From the NCBI GenBank assembly GCA_038233075.1, contig JBBSMQ010000004.1, positions 62,001-126,000 of the forward strand: 64,000 nt of DNA, in the 5' to 3' direction. The translations under genes were made by a program, and so were the position numbers. Shown piece after piece: positions 50,894-58,490 of the stretch (position 1 is its first letter; each line of letters begins with the position of its first letter). Under the pieces are notes generated by a model. The model was not told where the DNA came from. It ran no database searches and saw only the letters and a list, made by a program, of their open reading frames with translations. The stretch comes from Iamia sp038233075. GTDB taxonomy: Bacteria > Actinomycetota > Acidimicrobiia > Acidimicrobiales > Iamiaceae.

Positions 50894-51559
50894 ATGACCG
50901 CCACCGACCCGAGCGTCGACCCAAGAGAGCCCGGCGCGACCGGCGCCGACGACGCCTTCCCGGTCGACACCGTGGCTGAGGTCGTGGGCGACATCGCCAC
51001 CGGGCCGCCGCCGCCGTGGTCGCAGCGGGTCACCGCCCACCTCGATGGCTTCGACGACTCCGTCGACGAGCTGTTCGACCGGCACCTCCGCGGCCGACCC
51101 CCGGTCGACCGGATCATGTACTCGGTGACCGAGCTGGCCGACTTCAGCCTCCTCTGGCACCTGCTGGCCGCCACCCAGGGCCTGCGCTCGGACCGCCACG
51201 CCCAGGAGGCCCTGCGACTCTCGGTCGTGCTCGGGGTGGAGTCGACGGTGGTGAACGGCGTGCTCAAGTCGCTCTTCAAGCGGGAGCGCCCGGTGCCGAA
51301 GTTCGCCCGGCCCCACCACCTCCGCATCCCCCTCACCACCAGCCTCCCGAGCGGCCACGCCAGTGCCGCGTTCTGCGCCGCCAGCCTGCTGGCGGAGGGC
51401 CGGCCGGTCGCCACCCGCGTCGCCTGGTTCAGCCTGGCCGGCGTGGTCGCCTCCAGCCGGGTGCACGTGAAGATCCATCACGCCAGCGACGTGCTCGGTG
51501 GGGTCGCCGTCGGCCTGGTGGTGGGGCGCCTGGCGCGACGGCTGTGGCGCCGCCCCTGA
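50894..51559 (+). CDS. PAP2-family lipid phosphatase
   Basis: A 221-aa phosphatase. The three active-site blocks are present: KSLFKRERP, SLPSGHASA and SRVHVKIHHASDV. About four hydrophobic segments surround them, after an acidic 60-residue N-terminus. It would dephosphorylate a lipid phosphate such as phosphatidate or a polyprenyl diphosphate at the membrane. The start is set by the TAGCAT box 6 nt upstream. The downstream DsbA-like gene follows on the same strand 45 bp after the stop. Confidence 0.92.
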   Translation: MTATDPSVDPREPGATGADDAFPVDTVAEVVGDIATGPPPPWSQRVTAHLDGFDDSVDELFDRHLRGRPPVDRIMYSVTELADFSLLWHLLAATQGLRSDRHAQEALRLSVVLGVESTVVNGVLKSLFKRERPVPKFARPHHLRIPLTTSLPSGHASAAFCAASLLAEGRPVATRVAWFSLAGVVASSRVHVKIHHASDVLGGVAVGLVVGRLARRLWRRP

Positions 51560-51604
51560 CCGCGGCACGGAAGAAACACCCCCGTGGCCGTGGTTGACGC
51601 GCCC

Positions 51605-52207
51605 ATGACCACCTCCTTCGCCGTCACCTGGGACTACCGCTGTCCCTTCGCCCGCAACGCCCACGAGCACGTGCTGGCCGGGCTGGGCGACGGCGCCGAC
51701 TGGCAGGTCACGTTCGTCCCGTTCTCGCTGGGCCAGGTGCACGTCGAGGAGGGCCAGGCCCCGATCTGGGACCGACCCGACGAGGACAGCGGCCTGGTCG
51801 CCCTGCAGGTCGGGGTCCACGTGCGCGACACCGCTCCCGAGGTCTTCCGCGACGTCCACCGCTCGCTCTTCGCGGCACGTCACGACCACGGCCTCGACCT
51901 GCGTGACCGGGAGGTGCTGGCCAAGGCCCTGGCCGACCACGGCGTCGATGCCGACCCGGCCTTCGCCGCAGTGGACGACGGGACGCTGTTGGCCACGGTC
52001 CGAGCCGAGCACGAACGGTCCGCATCGGACCACGACGTCTGGGGCGTCCCCACGTTCGTCCACGGCGACCACGCCGCCTTCGTCCGGCTCATGGACCGCC
52101 CCGGAGACGACGGCTCCCACGCTCGGGCCACCATCGATCGAGTCGTCGGACTGCTGGCCGAGGCGCCGACCATCAACGAGTTCAAGCACACCTCGCTGTC
52201 GCGCTGA
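51605..52207 (+). CDS. DsbA-family (FrnE/HCCA-isomerase-like) protein
   Basis: A 200-aa thioredoxin-fold protein. VTWDYRCPFARNAHEHVLAG places CPFA where thiol oxidoreductases have CxxC, leaving a single Cys. The WGVPTFV cis-proline motif is near the C-terminus. This pattern is that of glutathione- or mycothiol-linked isomerases rather than periplasmic DsbA, and no signal peptide exists. The ATG at 51605 is preferred because family proteins begin here; a GTG at 51584 would add seven residues. Confidence 0.85.
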   Translation: MTTSFAVTWDYRCPFARNAHEHVLAGLGDGADWQVTFVPFSLGQVHVEEGQAPIWDRPDEDSGLVALQVGVHVRDTAPEVFRDVHRSLFAARHDHGLDLRDREVLAKALADHGVDADPAFAAVDDGTLLATVRAEHERSASDHDVWGVPTFVHGDHAAFVRLMDRPGDDGSHARATIDRVVGLLAEAPTINEFKHTSLSR

Positions 52208-52291
52208 GCGGTCGCGGGTCACCGGTCGTCTGCGGGCCTCAGCGCCGCCCGTCGTGAGACCAGTCCGCCAGCCCCCTCCCCGCCGGAGGCG

Positions 52292-52297
52292 TACCCT
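52292..52297 (+). promoter_or_regulatory. -10 box, leaderless promoter of the second WS/DGAT gene
   Basis: TACCCT, 6 nt, then GTG 52304. Confidence 0.6.
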
Positions 52298-52303
52298 CCT
52301 CGG

Positions 52304-53698
52304 GTGGCCGACCGACACCTGAGCGACGTGGAGGCCCTGATGTGGGCTCTCGACGCGGATCCCCACCTGTCCTCCACCTTCGCCAACCTCACCCTCTTCG
52401 ACCAGCCTGCCGACCCGGAGCGCTTCCGGGCGCGCATGGCCGACGCCCTCGTCGTCGTGCCCCGGCTCCGTCGCCGGGTGGAGGACGGCCGGGCTGGGCT
52501 GGGTGGGCCCACGTGGGTCGACGAGCCCGACGTCGACCTCGACCACCATGTGCGCCAGGTCACCCTCGACCCGCCCGGGTCCGAGAGCCAGCTGCTCGAC
52601 CTCGCCGTTCAGGTGACCGCCGCGCCCTTCGACCGAGACCTGCCCCTGTGGGAGTTCGTCCTGGTCGACGGACTGGGCGACGGGCGGGGAGCCATGGTCC
52701 AGAAGCTCCATCACACGATCACCGATGGCGTGGGCGGGATCCGCATGTCGGAGCAGTTCATCGACGCCGAGCGCGACCCCGGTCCCCGGCCCGCGCCCTC
52801 GCCCCCTCCCGGCGACGATGTGACCCTCCCATCGTCCGACTCTCCCGTCGACGCGCTGACCGGGGCCCTCGACGACCTCACCCGCACGCCACGCGACCTG
52901 ATCCGCCAGGCGGTGGAGGGCGCGGCCGGGCTGGTGCGTCACCCGGCACACCTGGCCGAGGTCCCGTCGGACACGCTCGCGACGGTCCGCTCCCTCGTCC
53001 GTCAGCTCGGGGTCACCGGCTCCGCCCTGTCCCCGCTGTGGGGCGAGCGCACCCTCGAGCGTCGCCTGGAGCTGCTCCGGATGCCCCTCGACGAGGCCAA
53101 GGCGACCGCCGCGTCGCTGGGTGGCAGCGTCAACGACCTGTTCGTGACCGGGGCCGCCGGTGGCGCCGGGGCCTACCACCGGGCTCGCGACGCGCCGGTC
53201 GACGAGCTGCGGATGGCCATGCCGATCAGCACCCGAGCGTCGGGGGGCTCCCGTTCGTCGGGCGGCAACGCCTTCGCCCCCACGCGGGTCCGGGTGCCGA
53301 CCGACGAGGATCCCCGGGCCCGCTTCGTCGAGGTCACCGCCCGCCTCGGGGTCACCAAGGAGGAGAAGGCCGTCGGCTTCGCCGGCACCGTGGCCGGTCT
53401 CGGCACCCTGCTGCCGGGTCCCGTGCTCACCCGCCTCATCCGCCAGCAGACCGCCGCGGTCGACTTCACCACCTCCAACGTGCGCGGTGCGCCGTTCCCG
53501 CTCTACATCGCCGGCTCCCGCATCCTGGGCAACCACCCCATCGGGCCGCTCGGGGGCACCGCCTGGAACCTCACCACCATCTCCGTCGACGGCAGCCTCG
53601 ACATGGGACTGCACCTCGACGCCGGAGCGGTAGACGACCCGGAGCTGCTCCGGAGCTGTCTGGAGGCGTCGTTCGCCGAGCTGCTGGCCCTGGCCTGA
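52304..53698 (+). CDS. WS/DGAT-family acyltransferase
   Basis: A 464-aa wax ester synthase / diacylglycerol acyltransferase-type enzyme, second in the window and about the normal family length. RHLSDVEALMWALDADPHL opens the protein, HHTITDGVGG is the catalytic block (near 138), and FTTSNVRGAPFPLYIAG and PLGGTAWNLTTISVDGSLD are the conserved C-terminal strands. It lacks the basic tail of the paralogue at 14369. It probably makes storage lipids or acylates a related alcohol. The start GTG has TACCCT 6 nt upstream. Confidence 0.93.
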   Translation: MADRHLSDVEALMWALDADPHLSSTFANLTLFDQPADPERFRARMADALVVVPRLRRRVEDGRAGLGGPTWVDEPDVDLDHHVRQVTLDPPGSESQLLDLAVQVTAAPFDRDLPLWEFVLVDGLGDGRGAMVQKLHHTITDGVGGIRMSEQFIDAERDPGPRPAPSPPPGDDVTLPSSDSPVDALTGALDDLTRTPRDLIRQAVEGAAGLVRHPAHLAEVPSDTLATVRSLVRQLGVTGSALSPLWGERTLERRLELLRMPLDEAKATAASLGGSVNDLFVTGAAGGAGAYHRARDAPVDELRMAMPISTRASGGSRSSGGNAFAPTRVRVPTDEDPRARFVEVTARLGVTKEEKAVGFAGTVAGLGTLLPGPVLTRLIRQQTAAVDFTTSNVRGAPFPLYIAGSRILGNHPIGPLGGTAWNLTTISVDGSLDMGLHLDAGAVDDPELLRSCLEASFAELLALA

Positions 53699-53717
53699 CC
53701 CCGCCGGGCCAGGATCG

Positions 53718-53737
53718 AGCTCAGCGACCTCTGAGCT
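53718..53737. terminator. Bidirectional hairpin between WS/DGAT and a small minus-strand gene
   Basis: AGCTCAG and CTGAGCT pair perfectly around CGACCT. The hairpin lies in the 42-bp gap between convergent stops. Confidence 0.6.
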
Positions 53738-53740
53738 TGC

Positions 53741-53947
53741 TCAGCCCGGGAGGGGGCCGTCGCCGGCATCGACGCCCACCGCGGCCTCGGCCACACCGAC
53801 GTCGGCCGACATCAGGAGCAGCCGCAGATCCAGCAAGAGATCCGACATCTCGGCGGAGGACACCAGCTCGCGCGATGCGAGCTGGGGCAGCGAGCGGTCG
53901 ATGACGGTCAGTGCTTCGGTGATGACGGTCTCGAAGGTCTGCGGCAC
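53741..53947 (-). CDS. Small hypothetical protein, 68 aa
   Basis: The protein is mostly helical and acidic: VPQTFETVITEALTVIDRSL, then SRELVSSAEMSDLLLDLRLL and a Gly/Asp-rich end. No family is recognised. It is real by codon pattern and because a TAGGGT box lies 7 nt before the GTG. Its promoter is back to back with that of the Ser/Thr kinase gene, so the two may be co-regulated. Confidence 0.7.
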   Translation of the reverse strand: MPQTFETVITEALTVIDRSLPQLASRELVSSAEMSDLLLDLRLLLMSADVGVAEAAVGVDAGDGPLPG

Positions 53948-53954
53948 AGCCCCA

Positions 53955-53960
53955 ACCCTA
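53955..53960 (-). promoter_or_regulatory. -10 box, leaderless promoter of the 68-aa gene
   Basis: TAGGGT on the minus strand, 7 nt, then GTG 53947. Confidence 0.55.
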
Positions 53961-54011
53961 ACCCCTCCCCGGTGCCCTGCCCACGCGGCGCAAGGCGAGA
54001 ACCGGTCCCCG

Positions 54012-54017
54012 TAGGGT
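54012..54017 (+). promoter_or_regulatory. -10 box, leaderless promoter of the Ser/Thr kinase gene
   Basis: TAGGGT, 7 nt, then ATG 54025. Only 51 bp separate it from the divergent box of the 68-aa gene. Confidence 0.6.
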
Positions 54018-54024
54018 GCCCACG

Positions 54025-55518
54025 ATGCAGTACCGGGTGACACGGCGCCTGGGTCGCGGCGGGATGGGCGTCGTCGACCTGGCCCTCGACCCCCACGGGA
54101 CCGAGGTCGCCCTCAAGCGCCTCTCCCTCCACGGGACACCGGAGGAGATCGCCCGGGCCCGGGCCCGGATCCGCCGCGAGGCCGAGGTGCTGGGCTCGCT
54201 CGACCACCCCGGCATCGTCCGGCTCCTCGACCTGGTCGATGACGGCGACGACGTGGTGCTGGTCATGCCCTACCTGGCCGGCGGCAGCCTCCATGACCGG
54301 GTGGCGGCCCACGGCCCGCTGGATCCCGGGACCGTCGAGGCCCTGGCGGACCGGCTCCTCGACGCCCTGGCCGCCGCCCACCGCCAGGGCGTCGTCCACC
54401 GCGACATCAAGCCCGAGAACGTGCTGTTCACCGCCACCAACGAGCCTCACCTGGTCGACTTCGGCGTGGCTCGGGCCCGTGACCACACCCCGGGGCTGAC
54501 GGCCACGGCCATGGTGGTGGGGACCCCGGGCTTCATGGCGCCCGAGCAGGCGCGGGGCGAACCGGCCGGCGCCCCGGCCGATGTCTTCTCCCTGGGCGCC
54601 ACCCTGCTCTTCGCCCTCACGGGGGCAGGGCCCTTCGGGCGCATCGACACTGATCCGCGCGTGCTCATGCACCGGGCCGCCCTCGGTCGCGTCGAGCGCC
54701 TGCCCCGAGACCTGCCACCCACCCTGCGGGCCCTGCTGGGCGGAGCCCTCGAACGCCAACCGGCGCGCCGCCCCTCGGCAGCCCGGCTCCGGGGCGGGAC
54801 CGACGGCACCAGCCCGCTGACCGGACTGGTCGATGCCGTGCGCCGTCACCGGGCCCTCGTCGCGGGCGGGGCCGCCGCCGTGGTCGTCCTGCTGCTCACC
54901 GGCGTGGCCCTCGCCGTGTCCGGCGACAGCGGCGGCCCGGTCGCCACGGAGGCCGCGACGACCGTCGCCCCGACCACGACGACGACCACCACCGTCCCCC
55001 CGTGCACGCCGAAGCCCTTCCAGGGCTGTCGGCCCGACGGCACCCTGGCCGACCCCGCGCCCCACACCGACGGCGCCACCTGCGACGAGGGCTTCGAGGA
55101 CTACGACGGGTACCCCCCCAACGGATGCGAGGCCGAGCCCGACGGCCTCGCCGACCCCACCCGCCTGACCGAGGACGCGCCCGAGGTGGAGGCCACCATC
55201 GTCCCCCGCGACGACGTCGACCGCTTCGTGCTGCCCGTGGGCGACGGCTTCGACCTGACGTGCTCCGGTCGCCTGACCATCAGCCTGGTCGGCCCGGAGC
55301 CGGGCCCGGGCCGGTCCGACCTCCAGCTGGAGCTGGAGGTCCGCCGCGACGGGGACCTCATCGGTCGGGAGACCAGCACCGGGGGACGACCCGCCGTGGT
55401 CGAGGTGACCGAGGCCTGCGGGCGCGACGACTCCGGCGACCTCGACGTGACCGTGAGCCCGCTCGGCTCCGACCGCAGCGCCGCCCCCTACGCCCTCCAA
55501 CGCACCGGCACCTTCTGA
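54025..55518 (+). CDS. Membrane Ser/Thr protein kinase with extracellular domain
   Basis: A 497-aa PknB-type receptor kinase. The glycine loop LGRGGMGVVD, Lys in VALKRL, HRDIKPEN (near 130), DFG in LVDFGVAR and MAPEQARG mark an active kinase domain (1-255). A basic linker and one transmembrane helix (about 278-298) lead to an acidic Thr/Pro-rich stalk and an extracellular domain of about 175 residues with Cys residues, partly Asp-rich, resembling pre-peptidase C-terminal beta sandwiches. It would sense an envelope signal. The start is the ATG 7 nt after TAGGGT. Confidence 0.92.
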   Translation: MQYRVTRRLGRGGMGVVDLALDPHGTEVALKRLSLHGTPEEIARARARIRREAEVLGSLDHPGIVRLLDLVDDGDDVVLVMPYLAGGSLHDRVAAHGPLDPGTVEALADRLLDALAAAHRQGVVHRDIKPENVLFTATNEPHLVDFGVARARDHTPGLTATAMVVGTPGFMAPEQARGEPAGAPADVFSLGATLLFALTGAGPFGRIDTDPRVLMHRAALGRVERLPRDLPPTLRALLGGALERQPARRPSAARLRGGTDGTSPLTGLVDAVRRHRALVAGGAAAVVVLLLTGVALAVSGDSGGPVATEAATTVAPTTTTTTTVPPCTPKPFQGCRPDGTLADPAPHTDGATCDEGFEDYDGYPPNGCEAEPDGLADPTRLTEDAPEVEATIVPRDDVDRFVLPVGDGFDLTCSGRLTISLVGPEPGPGRSDLQLELEVRRDGDLIGRETSTGGRPAVVEVTEACGRDDSGDLDVTVSPLGSDRSAAPYALQRTGTF

Positions 55519-55520
55519 TC

Positions 55521-55602
55521 TTTCGTCGTCGTCACTCGCTTCGCTCCACTCCGACGAGCTGGTCGGAGTAGAGCGAGCGTCAGCGAGCGAACGACGACGA
55601 AA
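55521..55602. terminator. Long imperfect hairpin shared by the kinase and ispE 3-prime ends
   Basis: TTTCGTCGTCGT (55521-55532) pairs perfectly with ACGACGACGAAA (55591-55602). Inside, ACTCGCT, CGCTC and ACTCCGAC on the left pair with GTCGGAGT, GAGCG and AGCGAG on the right, giving arms of about 35 nt around GAGCTG. It starts 2 bp after the kinase stop, and its right arm encodes the last residues of IspE. Confidence 0.75.
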
Positions 55603-56329
55603 CCCCGGGACGGGTTCCCACGACCAGGCGGCCGTCGCCGGGGTGGGCACCGGGGACGAACCAGGTGCTGCCACTGCCGGCCAGCACCGGCGCCTCGCCG
55701 GTGGCCTCGCCCAGCGCGTCGCGCCACTGCGCCAGTCGGGGTTCCACCCGTAGCGCGGCCGGCTCCAGGTCGTTGCCCGAGGGGCTCTCGGGACCGCCCA
55801 TCTCGTCCCACGCCCCGTAGACCGCCGGGGTGGCGCAGCCGAAGGGGGGCACCACGAGGGTGTAGGACGCATCCCGGTTGGGCAGGGCCTCGAGCCCCTC
55901 GCCCACACCCGTGACGCGGGCTCGGCCCCCACGGACGCAGAAGGGCACGTCGGCGCCGAGGGTGGCCGCCAGGCTGAGGTCGGTCACCCCGGCCCACCGC
56001 AGCACCGCGGCGGCGTCGGCGGAGCCACCCCCGAGCCCTCCCCCCGCCGGGATCCGCTTGTGGAGGTACACCTGGGCCCGTCGGCCGACCGCGGCCAGGG
56101 CGCGGCGGACCAGGTTGTCGTCGGTCGCCGGGACAGCCAGCCCCGACCCCGCCGCCTCCACCACGAGACCGTCGCCCGGGCTGATGGTGAGGGTGTCGAC
56201 CAGATCGAGGCTCACCATCTCGGCGTCGATCAGGTGGTAGCCGTCGTCGCGGACCCCGGTGACCCGCAGGCTGAGGGTGAGCTTGGCCGGGGCGTCGAGC
56301 ACCGCCGTGGCCGGTGCCTCTGACGACAT
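55580..56329 (-). CDS. ispE: 4-diphosphocytidyl-2-C-methyl-D-erythritol kinase
   Basis: A 249-aa GHMP kinase of the MEP isoprenoid pathway, phosphorylating CDP-ME. DAPAKLTLSLRVTG and RDDGYHLIDAEMVSLDL open the protein. The ATP loop PAGGGLGGGSADAAA is near 95-110, LGADVPFCVRGG near 130 and GSGSTWFVPG near the end. It is shorter than the usual 280-300 residues, mainly in the middle and at the C-terminus, where the last VSSSFAR is encoded by a terminator arm. The start is the ATG with TACAGT 6 nt upstream. The prenyl-chain reductase at 16087 uses products of this pathway. Confidence 0.9.
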   Translation of the reverse strand: MSSEAPATAVLDAPAKLTLSLRVTGVRDDGYHLIDAEMVSLDLVDTLTISPGDGLVVEAAGSGLAVPATDDNLVRRALAAVGRRAQVYLHKRIPAGGGLGGGSADAAAVLRWAGVTDLSLAATLGADVPFCVRGGRARVTGVGEGLEALPNRDASYTLVVPPFGCATPAVYGAWDEMGGPESPSGNDLEPAALRVEPRLAQWRDALGEATGEAPVLAGSGSTWFVPGAHPGDGRLVVGTRPGVSSSFAR

Positions 56330-56335
56330 GGTCGC

Positions 56336-56341
56336 ACTGTA
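56336..56341 (-). promoter_or_regulatory. -10 box, leaderless promoter of ispE
   Basis: TACAGT on the minus strand, 6 nt, then ATG 56329. Confidence 0.6.
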
Positions 56342-56430
56342 GGGCGCCCGCCGACCCCCCAGGCGGGCCCCCAGCGGGCACTGGGGCATCCCCGATGGCT
56401 GGGTGCCGCCACTCGGTGGAGGGTGGATCC

Positions 56431-57275
56431 ATGACCTCGACCGCCACCTCCGCACCCATGCGCCTCGACCCTCGGGCCCTAGCCGCCGCCACCCCGGCGG
56501 ACCGCGACCGGGTGATCGACGCCGTCCGGGTGGCCGCACTGGCCGTGGTCCTGCTGGGTCACTGGCTCATGGCGGTGGCCTGGTGGGACGACGGCGAGCT
56601 GACCTCCGCCAACCTGCTCCAGCTCGAACCGTGGACCCGTCGTCTGACGTGGGTGCTCCAGGTGATGCCGCTGTTCTCCGCCGTCGCCGGGGTGGCCAAC
56701 GCCGCGTCGTGGGCGGCGGCCCGTCGTCGCGAGCAGCGCTGGGCGCCCTGGATGGCCGGGCGCATGGGACGGGTGATCGGCCCGCTGGCGGTGTTCGCGG
56801 CGGTGTGGACCGCCACCCCTCTCGTGCTGTCGGGGTTCAGCGTCGATGCCCGGGCCGTCGGGGTGGGGGCGCGCCGCGACCCTCAGTGCCGCCGGGGGAC
56901 TGGCGGCGCTGGTCGGGCTCACGACCCGTCTCGGCTACCCGGTGGCCATGGTGGGTCTGGCCCGCGAGGCCAACAACACCAGCCCCCCGAACCTGGCCCT
57001 GGTCGCGGTGGGAGCGCTCCAGCTGGGCCTGCTGGCCCTGGCCCGACCCCGCCTCCAGGCCGCCCTGGAGCGACCGCGACCGTGGCGCGGTGGTGGGCGG
57101 CTGTGCCGTGATCGCCCTCGAAGGCCTGCCCACGCCCGGGGCCGGGCCGGCCCCGTTGATCGGCGTCGCCGCTCTCGTCGTCGCCCGTGCCCTCGTCCTC
57201 CGGCCCCGCGGCCGAACGGCGACTGCGCCCGCCCATTGCGATCCCCACCAGCCGCACCGGGATCACGTCGGCTGA
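56431..57275 (+). pseudogene. Acyltransferase-3 membrane protein with internal loss and frame changes
   Basis: Frame 1 (56431 to about 56865) is the normal start: RDRVIDAVRVAALAVVLLGH, WLMAVAWW and several helices. Frame 2 (about 56873-57075) resumes with late-family helices TTRLGYPVAMVGLAREANN and SPPNLALVAVGALQLGLL. Frame 3 (about 57080-57275) gives another hydrophobic stretch, AVIALEGLPTPGAGPAPLIG. Roughly 150 central residues are missing and two frame changes occur, so the gene is not functional as read. GGAGGGTGGA precedes the ATG. Intact relatives O-acylate surface sugars. Confidence 0.7.
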
Positions 57276-57343
57276 CGCCCTCCGACCTGCGACACCGGGC
57301 GGGCAGACCACCGCCACCGGCCCTGGGGCGAGGTCGGTGTCGA

Positions 57344-57360
57344 TCTGACGGCGCGTCAGA
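57344..57360. promoter_or_regulatory. Operator-like inverted repeat before the enoyl-CoA hydratase gene
   Basis: TCTGACG-GCG-CGTCAGA is a perfect 7+3+7 repeat, 8 bp upstream of the TACGCT box. It overlaps where a -35 element would be, so a dimeric repressor such as a TetR-type lipid regulator could bind here. Confidence 0.55.
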
Positions 57361-57368
57361 GACGTCCC

Positions 57369-57374
57369 TACGCT
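57369..57374 (+). promoter_or_regulatory. -10 box, leaderless promoter of the enoyl-CoA hydratase gene
   Basis: TACGCT, 6 nt, then ATG 57381. Confidence 0.6.
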
Positions 57375-57380
57375 GCGACC

Positions 57381-58208
57381 ATGGCTGAGCATCGCCCGCT
57401 CGAGGATCAGGTGCAGCACCGCTGCGAGAGCGGGGTGGCGTGGATCACGCTCGACCGGCCCGACGTCGGCAATGCCCTCACCTCGGACCAGCGGGACCGG
57501 GTCATCGCCCTGCTGGATGAGGCCTCGACCGACCTGGCCACCCGAGCCGTGGTCATCGCCGCCACCGGCGAGGCCTTCTGCACGGGGGCGGACCTGCGGG
57601 CCTCCCGGGCCGCACCGTCGCGACCGGACGGGGCGCCGGAGCGGGCCGTCGGCGACATCTCGCGCACCATCCGCGATGGCGCCCAGCGGATGGTGGCGGC
57701 GGTGCTCGACTGCGAGGTCCCCGTCATCGCCGCGGTCAACGGCACCGCGGCGGGCATCGGGGCCCACCTGGCCCTCGCCTGCGACCTGGTCCTGGCCGCC
57801 GACAGCGCCCGGTTCATCGAGGTCTTCGTGCGGCGTGGCATCGTCCCCGACGGCGGGGGGGCGTACCTGCTGACCCGCCTCATCGGTCCGCAGCGCACCA
57901 AGGAGCTCATGTTCTTCGGCGATGCCCTCTCGGCCGCCGACGCGGAGCGGATCGGTCTCGTCAACCGGGTGGTCGCTCCGGACGCACTGGCAGCCACCGC
58001 CGCCGAGTGGGCCGGCCGCGTCGCAGAGGGACCGACGCGGGCGCTGGCCCTCACCAAGTGGCTGGTCAACCGCTCGCTCGACTCGGACCGTCCGGGTGCG
58101 TTCGCCGACGAGGCCATGGCTCAGGAGCTGACCATGCACACCTCCGACGCGCAGGAGGGCATCGCTGCCTTCGTCGAGCGGCGCGATCCCGCCTACCGAG
58201 GCTGGTGA
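57381..58208 (+). CDS. Enoyl-CoA hydratase/isomerase
   Basis: A 275-aa crotonase-fold enzyme. VAWITLDRPDVGNALTSDQR, GEAFCTGADLRA and VNGTAAGIGAHLALACDLVL form the oxyanion hole and CoA site, and RRGIVPDGGGAYLLTRLIG carries the second active-site region, with Asp replacing one of the usual Glu residues. A 25-residue insertion at 75-100 is longer than in EchA-type hydratases. Its role is in acyl-CoA turnover; the substrate is unknown. The ATG is preceded by the TACGCT box at 6 nt and a 17-bp inverted repeat likely to be an operator. Confidence 0.92.
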   Translation: MAEHRPLEDQVQHRCESGVAWITLDRPDVGNALTSDQRDRVIALLDEASTDLATRAVVIAATGEAFCTGADLRASRAAPSRPDGAPERAVGDISRTIRDGAQRMVAAVLDCEVPVIAAVNGTAAGIGAHLALACDLVLAADSARFIEVFVRRGIVPDGGGAYLLTRLIGPQRTKELMFFGDALSAADAERIGLVNRVVAPDALAATAAEWAGRVAEGPTRALALTKWLVNRSLDSDRPGAFADEAMAQELTMHTSDAQEGIAAFVERRDPAYRGW

Positions 58209-58221
58209 GCGACGAAGGGGC

Positions 58222-58248
58222 GGTGGCAGTGGCAGTGGCGGTGGCGGT
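58222..58248. repeat. Short tandem GGTGGC/AGTGGC repeat
   Basis: About four to five 6-bp units in a row lie between the enoyl-CoA hydratase stop and the small acidic gene. It has the form of a simple slippage tract. Confidence 0.5.
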
Positions 58249-58270
58249 CACCGACGGGTAGTGAGGGGTC

Positions 58271-58468
58271 ATGGACGCACACGACCCGACCGCACCAGGG
58301 CCTCCTCCGGCCGACGAGGGCGAGGAGGAACCGCCCCCCGACGACACCGCGCTGGAGCGGGCCCGCCACACCGGTGTCGGCGCCGACGACCAGACGATCG
58401 TGGGCGACGACGAGCCCCACATCGTCGAGGATCCCGACCCCGATGCCTACCCCGGGGCTGTGACCTAG
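58271..58468 (+). CDS. Small acidic hypothetical protein, 65 aa
   Basis: This protein is almost entirely disordered and rich in Asp, Glu and Pro: MDAHDPTAPGPPPADEGEEE, then TGVGADDQTIVGDDEPHIVE and a DPDPDAYPG end. No family is recognised. TAGTGA lies 6 nt before the ATG, a near-consensus leaderless box, and GAGGGG may act as a ribosome-binding site. It is 22 bp from the aminopeptidase gene. Confidence 0.55.
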   Translation: MDAHDPTAPGPPPADEGEEEPPPDDTALERARHTGVGADDQTIVGDDEPHIVEDPDPDAYPGAVT

Positions 58469-58478
58469 GGACCGACGG

Positions 58479-58484
58479 TAGGGT
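58479..58484 (+). promoter_or_regulatory. -10 box, leaderless promoter of the aminopeptidase N gene
   Basis: TAGGGT, 6 nt, then GTG 58491. Confidence 0.6.
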
Positions 58485-58490
58485 CGCCCG

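Noticed and set aside
58222..58248. Six-base tandem units considered as a CRISPR-like or VNTR regulatory array
   Set aside because: The units are too short, without spacers, and look like simple GC-rich slippage.
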